DNA of 64,000 bases from Pacificoceanicola sp049803835 (GCF_049803835.1 NZ_JBNAGK010000002.1:124001-188000), one strand, 5' to 3'; counted from the stretch's first letter, positions 1-9,055 are shown. The notes: a model not told the origin generated them from the letters alone. Numbers and translations: made by a program.

Positions 1-808
1 TCACGACCTCGCCGGAGGCCATCAGGTTCACGCTTTCGTCGAACGACTTCCAGAAGGCGCGGAACTGGCCGTTCTTCTTGGCCTCGGTGAAGATCGCCAT
101 GGTCAGGTCGATCTCTTCCCGGGTCATGTTGCCCTTGTCGGGGTATTTGTACTCGCCCATGGATTCCACGACCATGGCCATGTCCATGATACCAATGGAA
201 GAAATGTCGAGAATCGACGCCTTGCCCTTGAACTCGGGGTTCAGAAGCTCCGACCAGTTCTTGATCGGACGGCCGATCAGGTCGGGACGGATGCCCAGCG
301 TGTCGGCGTTGTAGATCGTCGGGATCAGGGTCATCCAGCCGGACTCTTCCTGCACGAAATCCTTGCCGTCGGGACCGGAGGTGAAGCCCACGGTATGCGG
401 CGCGGTGCCCTGGGCGATCACGCTCTCCGGGGTCAGCTTACCGTTGCGGAAGATGCCGACGATCTTGTCGTAGTTCTTGATCTTCGAGGTATCCATCGGC
501 TGCAGGTTGCCGGTCGGCCAGACCTTCTTGCAGATCCAGTATTCGATGTCGGCGATGTCGAAGCTGTCCGGCTGGGTCGCGGCGCGCTGCGTCACGCTGT
601 CGGAGTCGAGCGCGGTCATCTCGAGCGTGAAGCCAAGATCTTCCTTCACTTTCTGCGCCACCTCGTTGAGGTTCGACACGCCTGTGCCGAACTGGCGCAG
701 GGTCACGTCCTTGATGTTCTGCGCCCAGATCATCGGGGCGCCGAGGGTGCTGCCCGCGGCGAAGGCGGCGCCACCCTTGAGCACATTGCGTCGGGAAATC
801 CTGGTCAT
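1..808 (-). CDS. ABC transporter substrate-binding protein, polyamine (PotD)-like, partial
   Basis: Periplasmic solute receptor of an ABC importer. The start is at 808 and 269 residues are readable before the gene runs off the left edge, so the C-terminus is missing. The N-terminus reads MTRISRRNVLKGGAAFAAG, a twin-arginine export signal ending near an AQN cleavage region. The body has the layout of spermidine/putrescine-type receptors. It lies 59 bp downstream of a PotA-type ATPase on the same strand, so the two are co-transcribed; the permeases are presumably beyond the edge. The substrate cannot be told from the fragment, and other small cationic or organic solutes remain possible. Confidence 0.8.
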   Translation of the reverse strand, partial: MTRISRRNVLKGGAAFAAGSTLGAPMIWAQNIKDVTLRQFGTGVSNLNEVAQKVKEDLGFTLEMTALDSDSVTQRAATQPDSFDIADIEYWICKKVWPTGNLQPMDTSKIKNYDKIVGIFRNGKLTPESVIAQGTAPHTVGFTSGPDGKDFVQEESGWMTLIPTIYNADTLGIRPDLIGRPIKNWSELLNPEFKGKASILDISSIGIMDMAMVVESMGEYKYPDKGNMTREEIDLTMAIFTEAKKNGQFRAFWKSFDESVNLMASGEVV

Positions 809-867
809 TGTCTGTCTCTCCATGTTGGCTTTGTCCGGGGCTTTTTCGAATGCGCCCCCGATGGGTG

Positions 868-1860
868 TCAGGCTGTCAGTCGGTGTAGCTGTGTGTCTTC
901 CCAGATCAGACCGACCGTCTCGCCCGGGTTGGTTGGATTGTCGAAGAAGCGGGCATCGGGCATCAGCACGATGACCTCCTGATCGCCGGCGATCCGCGCA
1001 GCGACGCTCACATGGGTGCCCTGGTACTCGACGCCCGTGACGGTGGCGTCCTGCCGACCCTGCCCCGGTGCGCCGATATTCAGCGCATCGGAGCGAATGG
1101 CGAAATGCCCGTCCTGCAAGGCCAGAACATTGTGACCACCCATGAATCGTGCAACAAACGCCGTTTTTGGTGCATTGAAGACCTCACGCGCCGGTCCGGC
1201 CTGTTCGATCAGCGCGTTGTTCATCACCACCACATCATCCGCCAGCGCCAGCGCCTCGTCTTGGCCGTGGGTGACGTGGATGAAGCTGATGCCCAGTTCG
1301 CGTTGCAGTTTCTTCAGCTCCGCCCGCATCCGGATGCGCAGGAACGGATCGAGCGCCGACAGAGGCTCATCGAGGAGCAGCACCTGAGGCCGTGTAATCA
1401 GCGCCCGCGCCAAAGCAACCCGCTGCTGTTGCCCGCCCGACAGCTGGTCCGGCAGACGGTCGGCGAGGTTGCCAAGGTCCACCAGTTCGAGCATCTCCGC
1501 CGCCTTCTTCCGCCGCGTCGGAGCATCGACTCCGGCCATCTTCTGGCTGAAGGCCACATTGTCGAGCACACTCAGATGCGGGAACAGCGCATAGCTCTGG
1601 AACATCATCGCCGTGCCCCGCTTCGCCGGTGGCAGCCTGGAGATGTCCCGACCGGCAAGCAGGATCGCGCCGTCGCTGACGCTCTCATGGCCCGCGATCA
1701 TCCGCAGCGTCGACGATTTCCCGCAGCCGGACGGCCCGAGCAGGCAGGTATAGGATGCATGCTTGAAATGGTGGTTGATCGCATCGACGGCCAGCGCATC
1801 GCCGTAGCGCTTGGTCACCGAAACCAGTTCGAGATCCTGTTTGGTCGCGTCCGCTGTCAT
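868..1860 (-). CDS. ABC transporter ATP-binding protein, PotA-like
   Basis: Cytoplasmic ATPase of the importer whose receptor follows it; 330 residues, usual for PotA/MalK-type subunits. Visible motifs are Walker A GPSGCGKSS near residue 41, the signature LSGGQQQRVALARAL, and Walker B LLLDEPLSALD followed by the switch histidine in FIHVTHGQDEAL. The C-terminal 90 residues form a TOBE-like domain. The start at 1860 faces a GntR-family gene across a 263-bp divergent intergenic region that holds a perfect palindrome, so the transporter is plausibly repressed by that neighbour. Confidence 0.88.
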   Translation of the reverse strand: MTADATKQDLELVSVTKRYGDALAVDAINHHFKHASYTCLLGPSGCGKSSTLRMIAGHESVSDGAILLAGRDISRLPPAKRGTAMMFQSYALFPHLSVLDNVAFSQKMAGVDAPTRRKKAAEMLELVDLGNLADRLPDQLSGGQQQRVALARALITRPQVLLLDEPLSALDPFLRIRMRAELKKLQRELGISFIHVTHGQDEALALADDVVVMNNALIEQAGPAREVFNAPKTAFVARFMGGHNVLALQDGHFAIRSDALNIGAPGQGRQDATVTGVEYQGTHVSVAARIAGDQEVIVLMPDARFFDNPTNPGETVGLIWEDTQLHRLTA

Positions 1861-2003
1861 CGCCCACTCCGTAACTTTCCGCTATCCGAGCAGCGTCTTG
1901 TCGCGTCACGCCAACAAAAGCCGTCGTCTGGAACAGGGGCGTGCACAAAAATGGTCAAACTTTATGCAGTCATGGACCCGTTTGTGTAAAATTCGCTCGA
2001 AGT

Positions 2004-2015
2004 ATTGTATACAAT
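2004..2015. promoter_or_regulatory. Putative GntR/FCD operator, perfect 12-bp palindrome
   Basis: ATTGTATACAAT is a perfect palindrome in the gap between the divergent ABC-transporter ATPase gene (start 1860) and the GntR regulator (start 2124). FCD-subfamily GntR proteins are known to bind short palindromes with TTGT/ACAA half sites. Its position suits repression of both directions. Binding by this regulator is inference. Confidence 0.55.
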
Positions 2016-2123
2016 TTGACCGGCAATGATGTACGCACCCGCAGGGGTTGCCGCCTCGCCCCCCCTCTGCCAATGCTGATTCCGAGGGCCAGGCGGCCCG
2101 ACGAACTGTATGAAGTGACTGGT

Positions 2124-2798
2124 ATGAAACCTTCCGCCTCCAGCGAGATCGTTGCCAACGCGCTGACGCTGGCCATTCACGAGCATCGCCTCGCTCCGGG
2201 CACCAAACTGGGCGAGGACGATCTCGCGGAGATCTACGGCGTGTCCCGCACCATCGTGCGCGCCGCCCTGCAGAGCCTGTCCCACATCCAGTTGGTCGAC
2301 ATCCGCCGCAATCGCGGCGCCTTCGTCGCGCAGCCTTCGCCGATCGAGGCCCACGAAGTCTTCGAAGCGCGCGAGTTGCTGGAGCCACGCACCGCCCGGA
2401 ACGCCGCCCTCAATGCCACGCCGAAGGACATCGAGAACCTCCGCGCGCATATCGAGGCGGAGCACGCCGCGATCCACGCCCGGGACCGGGGCCGCGCGCT
2501 GCGCCTGTCGGGCCTGTTTCACATCGAGATCGCCAGGATTGCGGGGCAGACCACCATCGCGGAATTCATCGAGACGCTGATCGCGCGCTCGTCCCTGATC
2601 ATCGCGCTGTACTGGCGCCGCGAGAGCGCCCTGTGCGAAAGCCACGCCCATCATGCGCTGATCCGCGCAATCTGCGACCATGACGGGAGCGGCGCGGAAG
2701 AGCTCATGCGTTCGCACCTCGTCGATCTGCACACCGCGCTCGACCTGCGCACCCAGACCGAGGCGCCGCTGTCCCTGCGCGAGGCTTTGCAACCATGA
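2124..2798 (+). CDS. GntR-family transcriptional regulator, FCD subfamily
   Basis: DNA-binding regulator of 224 residues. The N-terminal winged helix runs through GTKLGEDDLAEIYGVSRTIV, with the recognition helix in GVSRTIVRAAL. The C-terminal part is a helical FCD ligand domain whose metal-type residues include the histidines in LFHIEIARI and HAHHALIRAI. An in-frame ATG at 2073 and a GTG-like extension to 1941 exist, but the homology begins at MKPSASSEIV, so 2124 is preferred. It is divergent from the polyamine-type transporter and ends in a 4-bp ATGA overlap with the GNAT gene. It probably controls the transporter; the ligand is unknown. Confidence 0.85.
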   Translation: MKPSASSEIVANALTLAIHEHRLAPGTKLGEDDLAEIYGVSRTIVRAALQSLSHIQLVDIRRNRGAFVAQPSPIEAHEVFEARELLEPRTARNAALNATPKDIENLRAHIEAEHAAIHARDRGRALRLSGLFHIEIARIAGQTTIAEFIETLIARSSLIIALYWRRESALCESHAHHALIRAICDHDGSGAEELMRSHLVDLHTALDLRTQTEAPLSLREALQP

Positions 2799-3616
2799 CG
2801 GTCCGGCGCCTGTCCCTCGACGCGGTGGAGACAATGCTCGACTGGGCCGCCGCCGAACGCTGGAACCCGGGTCTGGACGATGCCGCCGCGTTCCACGCTG
2901 CCGACCCCGACGGATTTTTCGTAAAGGAAGTCGCGGGCCGCCCGGTCGCCGCCGTCTGTGTGGTGAACCACACACCGGACTTCGCCTTCCTCGGCCTCTA
3001 TATCGCCGCGCCGCAGGCCCGCGGCCAAGGACACGGGCTGGAGGTCTGGACCGCTGCGCTCGAGCACGCCGGATCGCGATGTGTCGGGCTCGACGGGGTG
3101 CCGCAGCAGCAGGCGAACTATCGCAAGTCGGGTTTCGTCCTGGCTGGAAAAACCGTTCGGTATCAAGGATCTCTGCCGCACATCTCCGGATCGGATGCAA
3201 GGCTGTCCTCGCCCGAAGACCTGCCGGATCTCTGTGTTCTGGACCGGATGGCCTGCGGATTCGATCGCCGGCGCTTCGCCGAGGCATGGCTGCAGAACAC
3301 CGCCACGCGGCAGACCGTTCTCCTTCCGGACGGCAAGGGCTTCGCCACCTTCCGTCTCTGCCGGTCCGGCGTGAAGATCGGACCTTTTCTGGCGCATGAC
3401 GCCGCAAGCGCCGACGCCTTGCTGAACGCCATCCCTTTCGGTTTTCCCGGCGGAGAGGTCTACATCGACGTCCCGGACAGCGCCGCACCCCTGACCGCCC
3501 GGCTTCGGATCATGGGGTTCACCCCGGTCTTCGAAACCGCACGCATGTACCGCCCGGCCGCGCCGGACGTGCCGCGGCGCGACTTCTATGCGACGGCGAC
3601 CCTCGAACTCGGCTAG
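2795..3616 (+). CDS. GNAT-family N-acetyltransferase, two-domain
   Basis: Acetyl-CoA dependent acyltransferase of 273 residues. The N-terminal half is a GNAT fold with the acetyl-CoA loop ARGQGHGLEVW near residue 75. The second half is a degenerate acyltransferase-like domain ending near the stop, as in the larger YitH-like acetyltransferases. It overlaps the regulator upstream by ATGA (2795-2798), which implies translational coupling. The acceptor is unknown. Its place next to a polyamine-type importer would fit acetylation of an imported amine, but this is inference. Confidence 0.8.
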   Translation: MTVRRLSLDAVETMLDWAAAERWNPGLDDAAAFHAADPDGFFVKEVAGRPVAAVCVVNHTPDFAFLGLYIAAPQARGQGHGLEVWTAALEHAGSRCVGLDGVPQQQANYRKSGFVLAGKTVRYQGSLPHISGSDARLSSPEDLPDLCVLDRMACGFDRRRFAEAWLQNTATRQTVLLPDGKGFATFRLCRSGVKIGPFLAHDAASADALLNAIPFGFPGGEVYIDVPDSAAPLTARLRIMGFTPVFETARMYRPAAPDVPRRDFYATATLELG

Positions 3617-4572
3617 ATTTCCTGCGGCATGAAATCGGAGGGCGCCACAGGCATCACAGCCTTCAACAAGGCAACCGACTTCTGAAGTCCTTCCAGGGAA
3701 TTGAGGATCACATCCTCATGTTCGATGCTGAGCCACCCATCGTATCCCGCCATGCGCAGCCGGTAGCAGAACTGCCGCCACCATTCCTCGCCGTGACCAA
3801 AACCGAGCGTCACGTAGCTCCATGATCTCGCGGGAATATCCATGAGCGAGCCGCTCTCCAACAGCGATGTCACCGCCTGGACCGGCGCGTTCAGCAAAGT
3901 ATCCTTGGCGTGCACATGGTACAGGGCCTCACCCAATGCCTCCACCGCTTGCAACGGGTCGGCACCCATCCAGAACAGGTGGGACGGGTCCAGGTTCGCG
4001 CCGACCACCGGACCGATGGCCTCGCGCAGTTGCATGAGGGAGGGCACATTGTACACACACTGGTTGCCGTGCAACTCCAGCGCGATCCGCTCGACACCGT
4101 TTTCCCGCGCCAGCGCGGCAATACCCGTCCAAAACGGGAACAGCACGTCCTCCCACTGATATCGCAGGATGTCCCGGGTCTCCGGGGGCCAACTCGACAC
4201 GACCCAGTTGGGCATCTCGTCCGTCGGCGAACCGGCGGGCAGTCCCGACATCGTGCAGACGGTCTTGATCCCGAGTGCGCCGGCAAGCCGGATGGTCTCG
4301 ACGAGGCAATCCGCCTGGCTCCGGTCCTTGGGATGCAGCGGGTTGCCGTTGGCATTGAGTGCGACGATCTCGAGATTGCGCGCCCGGAACGCGCCGGTGA
4401 ACCGCGCCCGCGCCTCCGAACTGCCAAGCAACTCCGCGCGGTCCAGGTGCGGCGCCGTGGACCAGCCGCCGGTGTTCATCTCGACCCCGCTGACGCCCAG
4501 CCGCGCCGCGTGATCCAGCATATCCTCGAAACTCAACGCTCCAAGACTGTCGGAGACGAATCCCAGTTTCAT
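3613..4572 (-). CDS. Sugar phosphate isomerase/epimerase-like TIM-barrel protein
   Basis: Protein of 319 residues in the xylose isomerase-like TIM-barrel superfamily, with conserved metal-site patterns in IALELHGN, NLDPSHLFW and HVHAKDT. The start MKLGFVSDSLG at 4572 is chosen because it is preceded by AGGAAGGA at good spacing; an upstream in-frame ATG at 4668 has no such site. Its end overlaps the convergent GNAT gene by 4 bp. Enzymes of this family isomerise or epimerise sugars or inositol derivatives. The substrate cannot be read from the sequence, and there is no sugar operon immediately around it. Confidence 0.82.
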   Translation of the reverse strand: MKLGFVSDSLGALSFEDMLDHAARLGVSGVEMNTGGWSTAPHLDRAELLGSSEARARFTGAFRARNLEIVALNANGNPLHPKDRSQADCLVETIRLAGALGIKTVCTMSGLPAGSPTDEMPNWVVSSWPPETRDILRYQWEDVLFPFWTGIAALARENGVERIALELHGNQCVYNVPSLMQLREAIGPVVGANLDPSHLFWMGADPLQAVEALGEALYHVHAKDTLLNAPVQAVTSLLESGSLMDIPARSWSYVTLGFGHGEEWWRQFCYRLRMAGYDGWLSIEHEDVILNSLEGLQKSVALLKAVMPVAPSDFMPQEI

Positions 4573-4889
4573 GGCCGATCCTTCCTGCACATCACCGAAC
4601 ACCTCTAGCGCCAAAGGTTTAATGGACAGTATCCACGAAACACAATCTCGACCGCGAATCGAAAGCAACTTGCCGGTTACCCGCGCAGCCTATCTATCAA
4701 GTTGCCACTGCACGGGTCGATGCTGTCGGACACAATCGGGCCAAGAGCGGCAGGCCGCGCCGCACGCGTGCGAGATCGTCGCAGGACAGGCGGTTTACGC
4801 CTCGGATTGGTGGACAATCCTTCCGTCTGCGGCAAGACTGAACCGGCGATCCGTCGACCGGCACTCGCACCGCTTCCCGGGAGGACCAC
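4573..4889. other. Divergent intergenic region, no gene seen
   Basis: 317 bp between the leftward sugar isomerase-like gene and the rightward thioredoxin-like gene. I see no convincing short reading frame or strong hairpin. It should hold two outward promoters. A GGGAGGA ribosome-binding site sits just before 4890. Confidence 0.5.
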
Positions 4890-5444
4890 ATGGCCACAAC
4901 GCCCCCTGTCTGCACATTCGGATGGCCTGCGCCGGGGTTTTCCCTGCCCGCCACCGACGGCAGGATCCTGAGTCTCGATGATGTCCGGGGGCCGAAAGGC
5001 ACGCTCGTGATCTTCATGTGCAACCACTGCCCCTACGTGCTCGCCGTGCTGGACCGCATGCTGCGCGACGCGCGGGCGCTTCAGTCGCGCGGCATCGGTG
5101 TGGCCGCCATTTGCTCCAACGACCCGGTCAGCCATCCGGCAGACAGTTTCGAAAACATGGTGCGTCTGGCGGAAACCCACGATTTTCCTTTCCCTTATCT
5201 GCACGACCGGACCCAGGATGTGGCGCGCGCCTACGGCGCGGCCTGTACGCCGGATTTCTTCGGATTCGATGCCAACGACGGTCTGCAGTACCGCGGGCGG
5301 CTCGACGCGTCGCGCCGGGAGGCGGCGCCCGGCGATGTGCGCCGCGACCTTTTCGAGGCTATGGCACAGGTGGCCGAAACCGGACAGGGACCCAAGGAGC
5401 AGATCCCGTCCATGGGCTGTTCGATCAAGTGGAAAGCGGCATGA
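4890..5444 (+). CDS. Thioredoxin-like / AhpC-TSA family redox protein
   Basis: Small thioredoxin-fold protein of 184 residues. The redox motif is CNHC within FMCNHCPYV near residue 45. A second conserved cysteine lies in AACTPDFFGF and a third in SMGCSIKWK at the C-terminus, as in the widespread AhpC/TSA-type thioredoxin family. No signal peptide is seen, so it is cytoplasmic. The ribosome-binding site GGGAGGACC precedes the ATG. Its end overlaps the HAD phosphatase start by ATGA. The partner is unknown. Confidence 0.85.
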   Translation: MATTPPVCTFGWPAPGFSLPATDGRILSLDDVRGPKGTLVIFMCNHCPYVLAVLDRMLRDARALQSRGIGVAAICSNDPVSHPADSFENMVRLAETHDFPFPYLHDRTQDVARAYGAACTPDFFGFDANDGLQYRGRLDASRREAAPGDVRRDLFEAMAQVAETGQGPKEQIPSMGCSIKWKAA

Positions 5445-6097
5445 ACGCGCGGATCGTCTTCGACCTCGACGGGACGCTGATCCATTCGGCGCCGGATATT
5501 CACCTCGGCGTTGCGAACATGCTCGCCGAGCAGGGTTTGGCACAGTTGGACCAGGCGACGGTGGTTTCCTTCATCGGCAATGGTCTGCCGCACCTGGCAG
5601 GGCTCGTGATGGCCGCGACCGGCATACCGGAGAACCGGCACGAGGAAATCACCGCAAGCCTGATGCGGCATTACGATGCCATCAACGGCCAGTTGACCCG
5701 GCCCTTTACCGGCGTTCCCGAGGCGCTCGACGCCCTGCGCGGCGCCGGACACCGGCTCGCCGTCTGCACGAACAAACCTGAAGCGCCTGCCCGCGACATT
5801 CTCCGGATGATGGCGCTCGACTGTTTCGATGCGGTCATCGGGGGCAATACGCTGCCACAGCGCAAGCCGGACCCGGCCCCGTTGCACGCGGCGCTGGCGG
5901 CCCTGGGGGATGGACCGGCACTCTACGTGGGTGACAGCGAGGTCGATGCCGAAACCGCGGAGCGCGCGGGGGTGCCATTTCTGCTGTTCACAGAAGGCTA
6001 TCGCAAGACGCCGGCCGACTCGCTGCCGCATCTGGCGGTGTTCTCCGACTTCGCCGCCTTGCCCGGTTTGATTGAAGCCAGATTGGCCGAGATCTGA
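5441..6097 (+). CDS. gph: HAD-superfamily hydrolase, phosphoglycolate phosphatase-like
   Basis: Phosphatase of 218 residues with the HAD motifs in order: motif I VFDLDGTLIHS at the N-terminus (nucleophile Asp), motif II AVCTNKP, motif III lysine in LPQRKPDPAP, and motif IV YVGDSEVDAETA. This is the Gph pattern, for removal of 2-phosphoglycolate, though HAD specificity is hard to assign from sequence alone. The start is fixed by the 4-bp overlap with the upstream redox gene; a longer in-frame extension from 5018 is a shadow of that gene. Confidence 0.85.
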   Translation: MNARIVFDLDGTLIHSAPDIHLGVANMLAEQGLAQLDQATVVSFIGNGLPHLAGLVMAATGIPENRHEEITASLMRHYDAINGQLTRPFTGVPEALDALRGAGHRLAVCTNKPEAPARDILRMMALDCFDAVIGGNTLPQRKPDPAPLHAALAALGDGPALYVGDSEVDAETAERAGVPFLLFTEGYRKTPADSLPHLAVFSDFAALPGLIEARLAEI

Positions 6098-6103
6098 CTG
6101 GAA

Positions 6104-6132
6104 CCGCCCTCCTCGCGTGGCAGGAAGGGCGG
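6104..6132. terminator. Hairpin between convergent genes
   Basis: Inverted repeat CCGCCCTCCT / AGGAAGGGCGG with one bulged A, between the gph stop (6097) and the chemoreceptor stop (6150). There is no T-tract on either strand, so termination would be weak or Rho-assisted. Confidence 0.4.
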
Positions 6133-6149
6133 CGTATCCGGCAAGCGGG

Positions 6150-7958
6150 TCAGGCCGCGTCGTCGATCAGGCGCCCGGGCGCGGTCTTCTTCGGAGTGGC
6201 GGCGGGGCCGTCCTTCTTCACGGCGACCGCCCGGTCTGCGTCCGTCCCGACACGGAACTTGCCAACCACTGCGCTCATTTCGTTGGCGTCCTCGCGCAGC
6301 ATATGCGCCGCGGCGCTGGTTTCTTCGACCATGGCGGCATTCTGCTGGGTGACGCGATCGAGGTTGGTCACTCCGGTGTTGATCTCGTTGAGACCATCGG
6401 CCTGTTCACCTGCACCCGCCGCAATCTCCGCCATGAGATCGGAAATGGTGGCAACCTGGCCGACAACATCTTCGAGGGCAACCCCGGCCCGTTGCACCAG
6501 ATCCACGCCATCCTTGACCCGACCCGCGGAGTCATCGATCAGATCCTTGATCTGCCTCGCGGCCTCGGCACTACGCTGCGCCAATCCGCGCACCTCGGAG
6601 GCGACGACGGCGAAGCCCTTGCCGGACTCGCCCGCCCGCGCGGCTTCCACCCCGGCATTCAGTGCGAGGAGGTTGGTCTGGAAGGCAATGTCGTCGATGA
6701 CGGTGATGATCTCGACGATCTTCTCCGAACTCTTCTCGATGGCACCCATGGCGCCAACCGCCTCCTGCATGACCTCGCCATTGCTGAGCGCGGTTTCGCG
6801 CACGGTACGCACCGACACATTCACATCCTTGGCCCGGCTTGCCGCGGTCTGGACCGTCGCGAGCATCTGCTCGAGCGCCGCCGCGGTTTCCTCCAGCGTG
6901 GCGGCCTGGGTCTCGGTCCGCTGTGACAGGTCATCCGATGCGCGTGCAATCTCGTTGGCACTGCTCAGGATGTTCCCGGCGTTCTCAGAAACATTGGCGA
7001 TCGCGGTGCGCAGGGTCTGAACCGCGCGGTTGTAATTCTGTCGAAGCGCTTCGTATTCCCCGGCAAAGACCTCGTCGATCTGGTGATTCAGAATGCCCTC
7101 GGCCAAGGCGTTCAATCCATCGCCAAGATGGCGCACGACGGTGACCTGGGCGTCCAGTTTCTGCACTTGTTCGGCTTCCGCCATGCGGGCAGCGCGCAGG
7201 CGCTCCATCAGACTGTCCAGATGCCGGGCGATACGACCGATCTCGTCCTGCCGCGTCGCAAGCCCCACGTCCCGGTCATAGTCGCCACGCGCGACCCCGG
7301 CGATGGTATCGCTCAACTCGTTCAGTGGCCGGCCGAGGAAGCGCCGGAGCAACACGATGGTCAGAACCATCATCCCGATGAAGATACCGGCTGCCCAGAG
7401 AACAATGGCGCGCTTGTCGCCGGCCACAAGGGCAAGGGCATGGGCGTCGGAATAGGCAAACGCCACGACACCCAGAGGCGGCTGATCCGGGGCGGCACGA
7501 ACTGCGCGGGCGGTCAGCAGACCGTCGCCCTCGACAAGGGTGGTGTCCGCGTTCAGGGCGTTTCGCGCGACCTCGGCGAGAGTTTCACCCGGGGCGCCCT
7601 CCCCCATGACCTCGGTCACAATGTTCCCGGCGGCGTCGACGACGAGGATTCCCACGATGTCCTCTCCACCGGCCGCGAAGGCGGTCTGCACCTCTTCCTC
7701 GATCTTCGCCGCGGCCTTGAACCGCATGGGCGCGGCAAGCGTTCCGGACGTATTGTCCGCCGCCGCCGCCGCCCTGGCGACGATCCCGCTGCGGGCGAGG
7801 CTGTCGGCGAGCCTGGCGGATTGCATCGCCATCACGCCCGCAACCACGATGGTGGTCACGGCCATGATGGCGGCGCTGCGGACAAAGACCGACTTGAGCG
7901 CGGGTACGTTGCCGCCGATTTTTTCGTTTGCGCTTGTTGTTGACTGCTCGGTCGTCAT
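6150..7958 (-). CDS. Methyl-accepting chemotaxis protein
   Basis: Transmembrane chemoreceptor of 602 residues. Order of parts: TM1 about 28-47, periplasmic domain about 48-183 (roughly 135 residues), TM2 about 184-204, a HAMP domain to about 258, then the cytoplasmic signalling hairpin with the conserved tip NLLALNAGVEAARAGE. The C-terminus ends RLIDDAA and carries no CheR-docking pentapeptide. It lies 49 bp downstream of a gene for a secreted Cache-like protein and is probably in one transcript with it. The ligand is unknown; the secreted neighbour may be part of the sensing unit. Confidence 0.93.
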   Translation of the reverse strand: MTTEQSTTSANEKIGGNVPALKSVFVRSAAIMAVTTIVVAGVMAMQSARLADSLARSGIVARAAAAADNTSGTLAAPMRFKAAAKIEEEVQTAFAAGGEDIVGILVVDAAGNIVTEVMGEGAPGETLAEVARNALNADTTLVEGDGLLTARAVRAAPDQPPLGVVAFAYSDAHALALVAGDKRAIVLWAAGIFIGMMVLTIVLLRRFLGRPLNELSDTIAGVARGDYDRDVGLATRQDEIGRIARHLDSLMERLRAARMAEAEQVQKLDAQVTVVRHLGDGLNALAEGILNHQIDEVFAGEYEALRQNYNRAVQTLRTAIANVSENAGNILSSANEIARASDDLSQRTETQAATLEETAAALEQMLATVQTAASRAKDVNVSVRTVRETALSNGEVMQEAVGAMGAIEKSSEKIVEIITVIDDIAFQTNLLALNAGVEAARAGESGKGFAVVASEVRGLAQRSAEAARQIKDLIDDSAGRVKDGVDLVQRAGVALEDVVGQVATISDLMAEIAAGAGEQADGLNEINTGVTNLDRVTQQNAAMVEETSAAAHMLREDANEMSAVVGKFRVGTDADRAVAVKKDGPAATPKKTAPGRLIDDAA

Positions 7959-8007
7959 GGGTCCGCACCTGTTTTCTTTGTTTCTTTCAGCTTCGGAAGC
8001 GCACGGG

Positions 8008-8577
8008 TTACATCAGCATGTCCGCGTTGACGCCGACGGTCATGGCACCGATCACCGCACCGGACGCGTCCTTCAGCGGAATCGAAATCTGCGCCTGGAA
8101 GCTCTGGCTCGACTCGTCGAACTCGATCTCGCTGAAGTGGACGGCATCCGGGCCGACAGAGTAGGTCTGCTGGAACTTGTCCTCGTCGCCCTGCCAGTAG
8201 TCGGATGTCACGCCGGAGGCCGCGACGTTGAGACCGTGGGCATCCATGATGAACACCTCGGTGATGGCACCGCCGGAGGCCATGACACGGTCGCGCAGGA
8301 AATCCGAGGCGGCATTGTGCAGGACCGGGTCGATCGTCGGAGTAGCGGCCGCACCGACCTCTGCACGCCATGCCTGGTCGAGCGCCTCGATCCGGGCGGC
8401 ATCGTAGTCATGGGTCACGGCATTCTGGGCGGCGATTGCGTCGATCAGGACAGCATCATGCGCCCAAGGCATGATCTCGCTGCCGAGATAGGCCTGCATG
8501 GCCGGGTTCGGCTCACCCGCATGGGCAAGACCGGCGGTCAAGGCCAGTGCGGCGGTCAGGGAAAGGGTGAATTTCAT
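8008..8577 (-). CDS. Secreted Cache/PDC-like sensor domain protein
   Basis: Exported protein of 189 residues. The signal peptide runs to LAGLAHAG near residue 20 and there is no later membrane segment. The C-terminal half resembles a single-Cache/PDC ligand-binding fold, with ITEVFIMDAHGLNVA and the closing strand pair ISIPLKDASGAVIGAMTVG that is typical of that family. The start at 8577 has GAGGAG at good spacing. It is encoded just ahead of the chemoreceptor gene, so I infer a soluble periplasmic sensor that may present a ligand to it. The fold is a strong guess; the role is inference. Confidence 0.7.
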   Translation of the reverse strand: MKFTLSLTAALALTAGLAHAGEPNPAMQAYLGSEIMPWAHDAVLIDAIAAQNAVTHDYDAARIEALDQAWRAEVGAAATPTIDPVLHNAASDFLRDRVMASGGAITEVFIMDAHGLNVAASGVTSDYWQGDEDKFQQTYSVGPDAVHFSEIEFDESSQSFQAQISIPLKDASGAVIGAMTVGVNADMLM

Positions 8578-8719
8578 GGTCGTCTCCTCACGGGGTTGGG
8601 TTGACGACAAAGTAGGCGGCATTTCCTGTCCTGCGGTTAAGACACCTGCGGATTGGGCTGTCTTCCGCCCCGGTTTTCAGGCAGCATTTGTCGCGAATTT
8701 GACCGATACGGACGACCTC

Positions 8720-9049
8720 ATGCCCTACCTCATCCTCGCTCTTGCCGTGTTGGCCGAAACCATTGGCACGACCGCCCTGCAGGCCAGCCAGTCATTCACG
8801 CGGCCGCTGCCCTCTCTGGTGGTCGTCGTGGCCTATGCCACGGCCTTCTACCTGCTTGGGCAGACGTTGAAGGTCATGCCTGTCGGCATCGCCTATGCGA
8901 TCTGGTCGGGGGTCGGGATCGTGCTCATTGCCGCAATCGGGTTCGTGGTCTTCGGCCAGACGCTTGACGTCGCCGCCCTGCTCGGCATGGCCATGATCCT
9001 CGGCGGTATCCTCGTCATCCACCTGTTTTCCGGCAGCGCAACCCATTGA
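8720..9049 (+). CDS. SMR-family multidrug/small-molecule efflux protein
   Basis: Inner-membrane protein of 109 residues with four predicted membrane segments, the length and shape of the small multidrug resistance family. The conserved membrane glutamate is in LAVLAETIGTTAL near residue 13, and the family signature AYAIWSGVGIVLI is present. Such proteins act as dimers that exchange cations for protons. An in-frame extension to 8498 lies over the neighbouring gene and is rejected; homology begins at MPYLILALAV. The substrate is unknown: EmrE-like drugs or guanidinium are both possible. Confidence 0.88.
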   Translation: MPYLILALAVLAETIGTTALQASQSFTRPLPSLVVVVAYATAFYLLGQTLKVMPVGIAYAIWSGVGIVLIAAIGFVVFGQTLDVAALLGMAMILGGILVIHLFSGSATH

Positions 9050-9055
9050 TGGCAC

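Noticed and set aside
8630..8645. CtrA site upstream of the Cache-like sensor gene
   Set aside because: Only one TTAA half site (8637 region); no second half at 7-bp spacing.
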